This document shows, one piece after another, positions 59,254-64,000 of a stretch of 64,000 nucleotides of DNA. Numbering within the stretch: the stretch's first letter is position 1; every line of letters begins with the position of its first letter. The stretch is from Hericium rajendrae (Eukaryota; Basidiomycota; Agaricomycetes; Russulales; Hericiaceae). Both the position numbers and the translations under genes were made by a program. The notes beneath the pieces are model-generated. The model did no database searches and had not been told where the DNA came from. It was given only the letters and a program-made list of their open reading frames with translations. The stretch lies in contig CM065891.1 of assembly GCA_033439255.1 (NCBI GenBank), positions 1,302,001 to 1,366,000 of the forward strand, in the 5' to 3' direction.

Positions 59254-60020
59254 ACGCGCGGCGTCCCGACCCGGTCACAATGCTACTTGGCGGCCCATAC
59301 AAGCGGGCTGCGCGCGGCGCGGAGGAGAATACCCTGTGGTTGAATGCGGAGGCGTGGACCGTTGAGTGAGAGGGCGTTTTGTTGTATGTAGGGCGGGTGG
59401 CTGGCCATTCGCGCTGTGCTGTCAATGTAGATTGTGCTTTGTTATGGTCCTTGTCCTGCGCGAGCACCGTCTCTGAGTACTCTTATATGCGGTTCTTGTC
59501 GCTGTGCAGGTCATGACCTTGACGCGGACGTCTGGAAGGTGGTTAGAGCGAGAGAAACAGTAACTTTTACGCAGTGCTTTGTGATTACAGCAGTTCAGTT
59601 TATATATACCACTTTTGCATTGTTCTCTATTCTGAGGCGACTGGGGGCGACTCGTTTGATACAATGTCGAGTGAATGGAGTCTTGGAGAATTTCTGAGTA
59701 ACTACCATGATTCTTGGGCAAGATTCAAGGGGGGTTGTCGAAAACATAATCGACTTTAAACTTCTTCCAGAGTGATGGTCACCATATCACCGCACGATTT
59801 TCCCGTGCGGTCTACTTCTCAAATTCAAGGGACGGAATCAACTTTTGCGATATGCATTGGAACGACGGTACGGATACTAAAGAGGGGACAGCTAGACGAT
59901 AGCAGGAGAGCGAGGGTCAAGTATGCTACGAAGTACTGGCCGGGTAGACAAGCTTAAATGAAAATCAGTTATAATGGGAGGAACAGAGCTGAGTACGATG
60001 GTAAAAGGTGTCCATGACGA
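59254..60020. other. Convergent intergenic region
   Basis: AT-rich flanks; no gene supported. Confidence 0.5.
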
Positions 60021-60981
60021 TCACAATTCCCACAAAGCAATGAAAGCCTTCAAGTCAAGAAGGACAATGAGGGGTAAAAACTCCTGGCTGTCCGACTTGA
60101 GGTCGTCGACTGCCCGTTGGTATTCGACGCTGCCTGGAAGAGCACCAAGACGGACGTAAACGTTGGTGATAAGGATCACAACATCGTCCCTGTGTGCAAT
60201 TCAGTGTCGAGCTGCATTCTCGGAGTGCGGGACAACTCACGCAAGCTTCGAATAGTCGGGCGTGGTTCCAGAACGAGACACAAGGTGGCGGGCATCCTTG
60301 GAGAAAAGCAAAGCCTAAGAGATGGGAGGAACGGCCTTAGCAGAAAACGGATAGACACTCGGAGCGACGCACCTTGACGATAGCGGCCAACTTGACGTTC
60401 ACAAGATTCAACTGGGCAGCGGACGGGGCAGAGGTAGCGGGCTTGAAGAGCGACAATCTGGTCGATAGCGTTCTGGATCTTCTCATCACTTCCGGGAGCG
60501 GCGGAGTAACTCTTGTTGGTAAGATCGAGCACGTCGGAGACGTCTTTGGACAATTCCCGACGGCCATCACTTCCGTAGCACCGAGCACCTCATTCAGAGC
60601 TCAAGGACATCACCGACCAGCCCATCGACCACATCCTGGCGAGGGCTCAAAGAATGATCTACAAAAGCCATGTCGCACGACATGTTATGGACTTATATGG
60701 AATCGAATTTAATAATGAACATACGTTTGGACGGGACGTCTACAGAGACATCTGCGAAGACATCTGCGACAATGTCTGCTGCAAGAAGTAAAGGTGAGAC
60801 AAAAGCATCGCGTGCATATACCATGGATACGTACCAACATTGCCGACACCAGGGAGAGGAGCTGCGAGGATAGAGGGGAGGGCGAAGAGGCCGAGGCCGA
60901 CGACGGAGAAAAGGAGCGCATTGCGAGAGTAAACGAGTGGACTGCCGGGTGGAAGCGAACGGAGGGGAGGGGATGAGGGCA
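60021..60981 (-). CDS. Small secreted or membrane-anchored helical protein, unknown
   Basis: Unrecognised. The N-terminus reads MPSSPPLRSLPPGSPLVYSR followed by ALLFSVVGLGLFALPSILAA, a signal or anchor helix, then PLPGVGNV. After an intron comes ADIVADVFADVSVDVPSK, then in mixed frames RQDVVDGLVGDVLELLNEVL, RELSKDVSDVLDLTNKSYSA, GSDEKIQNAIDQIVAL and PSAAQLNLVNVKLAAIVK. The last exon gives DVVILITNVYVRLGALPGSV and ends KAFIALWEL. Regular Val/Leu heptads suggest a helical bundle. Three frame changes lie within about 160 bp (near 60445, 60570 and 60590), so either this stretch has more assembly indels or the gene is decaying. The secreted helical layout resembles cell-wall-type proteins, but I assign no family. 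Confidence 0.5.
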
Positions 60982-61000
60982 TAGTGGGGTAGAGAGACGG

Positions 61001-61010
61001 TTTATATAAC
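61001..61010 (-). promoter_or_regulatory. TATA box of the small helical protein gene
   Basis: TTATATAA on the minus strand lies about 20-30 bp upstream of the ATG at 60981, which implies either a very short leader or a start further downstream. Confidence 0.5.
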
Positions 61011-63575
61011 TTTAGGAATCTAGGATGTCTGGATGGATTGAATTCCAGCGCGGATCCATATATGCCTGGAGACACTCTCGTCTAAATCTGGGAGATCACT
61101 TGTCGATTTCGGACATGGTTCCAGCGCAACTCATTTGCGTTCATGAATCGTAATTTGTCAACCGAGCATCCTGTCAATACTTGTCAACGTCAGAAGCGGT
61201 CCCGATTGCCCGAGTCTCGACATCAATGCGCCTTGGAATTCAAGCACAGAAAGTCTGTCCAAACCAGAACGTTGCAAAGACCCAGAGTAGGAACACTAGC
61301 GAGACGTCTTTTCAGCGAAACGATCGGACCAAGGAAGAGATGGATGTCCATCCGACTCGAGCGGACGCGTCGAGACGCGTCCGCGTTATTTGTCCTTGTT
61401 GTCTGGGCTATGTCAAGTCCCGACGTCGTCGATCACTCTTCCATGTTTTACTCCTGATAGACCATTCTTCTAGTTTTCTGACGGGTTTGTCTGGCGGACC
61501 ACCTGTTTGGCATCTGCCAATGCGCCGGCCTCTACACGCGAAACCGGCAGTCTACCTGGCAAGAGTACGTCTGTTTTCTCCCTTGCCGTGAGGCCAAGTT
61601 CATCGTATTCGATCGCGTGAAGCAAATATATGTATCTCAATCGTTCGTTTAGCAGGTGTCAATGCCCGCAGTTCTAAGCAAAACAATACCCGTGGAAATT
61701 GAGCTAGGAACGCTTCCAGGATGTCGAATTTCAACGCATTTTCGCTCCATGCAGTCACCACACGAGGCCGCTTCTCTGTCATCTCTATCTTCGACCCAGT
61801 TAGCTATTCATGAAATGAATCACTCCGCGCAGGGACATACCTCCATAACGAAACGATCTCCCGTCATAATGAAACGATCTCCCGCCCATAAAGAAGCGAT
61901 CTTCGTATTCTAGTCGAACACGCGCCAGGCTGCCCAGGCTCGAGGTCTTCTTTCATCCAGCGCGTTGTATCGATCCTTTGACTAGTGTGAATGCATGGGC
62001 TCGTTTCGCCGTACACCGTAGACAACGGCTCCCATGCCGTCCGACCTTGACATCGGATTGCTGGTCAGCGCGAGGCAAATACATATGTAGTACGTCCTCG
62101 TCTCGCCCGGTCGAAACTATGTATCGAAGTGTACTCGACATCTTCAGTCGCGACTCATCGGCACCAGAAATAGACTTACTTGTGTATGCAATAAGGTGTG
62201 CAATCCCACCCGAGCCCTAGTTTCGTGCGGCCATGCCAATCTGCCGGGCCGACGTTATGGACGGGCGGAGACGAAGTTGCGGCGGAGGCATCTTGTTTTG
62301 CGTGAGTACGATCTCCGAGCACCGTTTTCTGCCCATTGCACGACTGCATTCCCTGACAGTTCGTCTCGAACGGAGCGCGGCCCAAAAGACACTTTATCTT
62401 GAATCAAGCTGACACACGTATGCAGGCACTGATGTACGGTGGCATTGAACTGACAATGAAAAACCGGTCTCTGGATGGACGTTTGTGTTCTATACGATTC
62501 AACCGACGCGCCGATTTGATGCGCTGCACTATGCAGTGTGCAGGCGCTCAGACGAGACGGTCCTGGCACGACGGTTGTGCTGTCGTCTACGCTGCCTCCG
62601 GGAGATGATGCAGTGGTCTTACGAACGTGCTCGTATTGCATGTCGGTGCTGGGGTGCCAATGGGAGGACAAAAGCTATCGGCACACACCATCTCTCCTTT
62701 GAATTGATCCATGCAGTTCGCCGGCATCATTTGGCTCATGCTTTCGACGGCAGATCTGGACTTGGAACTCGAAGACGCAGTTCGCTGCCTCCGACGTACA
62801 TCTTTCTCCAGACCCAGGCCATGTGGCTCCACCAGTCTGAAGAAAACAGAAAACAATTCAGATCTTCTCTATGACTTCATGCACCGATCCACCGGGTCAC
62901 GTCATCTTTTTGTCCTATTCAGCCGCCATCTCTGACCATCTCTTCCTGTGCAGCTCCTTATGCGAAGCAGCCTATCGTCACTACTTCGAGTTCGATCGAC
63001 AACTTTCACTGGTCATGGCGTGCTTTGCATCCGCGTCGTCTACGATTGAAGGCTTAAGTTGAAATTCTTCTTTGCTGGAAATATCAACAGCGGCGTCTTT
63101 ACGGTGGCTGCATGCCGTTGATGTTTGTAGGTCAGTCCAACATGATAAGGCGTCGCCTGACTCTTCCCCACCTCGTTATGACGTTCAGGCACTTCTCTAT
63201 GACTTCAAGCGGTCAGCTGACTTTATATGACGATTAGCTATGCAGGTTCAGAGTCATTCAGATACAGACTTGCACGTTTTACGCCGTCGTACCGCGGCGA
63301 TGGGCTTAGTACGCACCTGGCATGTGTTTCCATAAGTTCATACTCTCCCGAGCGTGCGGCGTGTGGGGCCTGCACTCGCACGCCTTCACGAGAGTACAGT
63401 GGAGCAAGTGCGCAAAGATCTCCTGAGTTCCACAGTTCTTGGACATCTCAATGGGAGAAGAGGCGCTGGATGCGTGGCCTGTCAAAAATGGCAATCTTGC
63501 TTTTCACTGGGTTATCTACAGTGCCGGCACTAGCATTAGCAGCCTTCAGAGTGGCTTGCTGACCTTAGCGGAAAA

Positions 63576-63583
63576 CATATAAG
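63576..63583 (+). promoter_or_regulatory. TATA-like element of the P450 gene
   Basis: CATATAAG lies about 60 bp before the ATG at 63642. Confidence 0.4.
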
Positions 63584-63641
63584 ATTCCCTCCCCATCCTG
63601 ACCGTGGCGCAACAAGCTGACTTTTCTCTAGTGAACGTGTT

Positions 63642-64000
63642 ATGCCTTTCATCCGCGCCGACCACTGCGCCGCTATACTTGCCCTGATTTGCACGGTGCT
63701 GCTGATCCGTCTGCAGAAGCGCAAATTCCGGGAGCCTTATCCGCCTAGTCGCCCCCGCCTCCCGTTCTTCGGCAACTTTTTCGAAATCCCGAAGCAGACA
63801 CCGTGGAAGACGTACCACACGTGGTCGCGCGAGCTCAATTGTAGATCGCCCATAGAGGCCAGACTATTTTATTGGAGTGGGCCGAGCTGATCACTGCCAG
63901 GCGACCTGCTGTCCATCTGGGCCTTCGGGCAGCTGTCGATCATTGTTGACTCGGAGAGGGTCGCGCACGACCTGTTCGAGCGGAACTCCGCTATCTATTC
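63642..64000 (+). CDS. Cytochrome P450, 5' end only
   Basis: Heme monooxygenase truncated by the window edge. An N-terminal membrane anchor (AAILALICTVLLIRLQKRK) is followed by the proline-rich hinge PYPPSRPRLPFFGNFFEIPK and TPWKTYHTWSREL. A GTAGAT...CCAG intron (about 63842-63900) joins CDLLSIWAFGQLSIIVDSER and VAHDLFERNSAIYS, the usual beta1/helix-B region. The layout matches basidiomycete P450s often annotated as O-methylsterigmatocystin-oxidoreductase-like; the heme-binding Cys would lie outside the window. The substrate cannot be inferred. Confidence 0.85.

Larger units (their letters stand above)
60982..63641. other. Long gene-free stretch upstream of the P450
   Basis: 2.6 kb with only short open frames on both strands. 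I looked for relics of transposons and found none. A short tandem pair (ATGAAACGATCTCCCG, near 61855 and 61870) and a repeated CTTCTCTATGACTTCA (about 62864 and 63190) are the only structure. Confidence 0.45.

Overview
The window is nuclear DNA of a filamentous basidiomycete, most likely an Agaricomycete. The evidence is dense protein-coding genes on both strands, many 48-65 nt introns (mostly GT-AG), GC-rich third codon positions, and a fungal gene set: a CSL transcription factor, Esa1, phosphoglycerate kinase, Mdm31, hexokinase, peroxisomal-type thiolase, phospholipase B, a Pbs2-type MAPKK and a cytochrome P450. I see no rRNA, tRNA, CRISPR array or complete transposon. The order is assigned by inference; no species marker is present.

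Layout. 0-2.9 kb is non-coding and leads into a CSL (CBF1/Su(H)/LAG-1) factor at 2973-6299. It is followed by a small membrane protein (6710-7337) and the MYST acetyltransferase ESA1 on the minus strand (7546-9513). A TRIAD3/RNF216-like RBR ubiquitin ligase (10839-14057) has a promoter and leader present as a near-perfect 299-bp tandem duplication. Next come an ER cyclophilin B (14387-15949), a Fus1-like membrane SH3 protein (minus, 16736 to about 19186), PGK1 (19578-21192), a MYND-finger protein (minus, 21526-22857) and an MFS transporter (23616-25814). Two diverged pyridoxal-reductase-type aldo-keto reductases (minus 26278-27811, plus 32503-34057) flank the mitochondrial inner-membrane gene MDM31 (28985-31424). 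Then follow an FkbM-type methyltransferase (minus 35251-36641), hexokinase (minus 37509-39602), a four-helix Sur7/PalI-like protein (minus 41638-42322), a proline-rich unknown (43963-45350), thiolase (46253-47893), a disordered repeat protein (minus 48448-50504), phospholipase B (52047-54691), a TM-ubiquitin-like-BAG co-chaperone (minus 55091-57056) head-to-head with a Pbs2-type MAPKK (57182-59253), a small secreted or membrane protein (minus 60021-60981), and the 5' end of a P450 (63642 to the window end).

These are mostly independent housekeeping, signalling and metabolic genes rather than one cluster. The most notable observations are at RNA level and in regulatory DNA. The last intron of the cyclophilin gene appears to choose between an ER-retained soluble form and a membrane-anchored form. 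One intron inside the catalytic region of thiolase has AT-AC ends with otherwise U2-type signals. A 299-bp promoter/leader has just been duplicated. GC-AG introns of identical length are conserved in both aldo-keto reductase copies, and a 1,051-nt intron stands out in a genome of ~55-nt introns.

Caution: about 20 exons in GC-rich genes need a single-base correction to stay in frame, including the essential PGK1. Genes of lower GC (MFS, MDM31, AKRs, hexokinase, thiolase) read cleanly. I take these as assembly or sequencing indels, not pseudogenes, and note them gene by gene.
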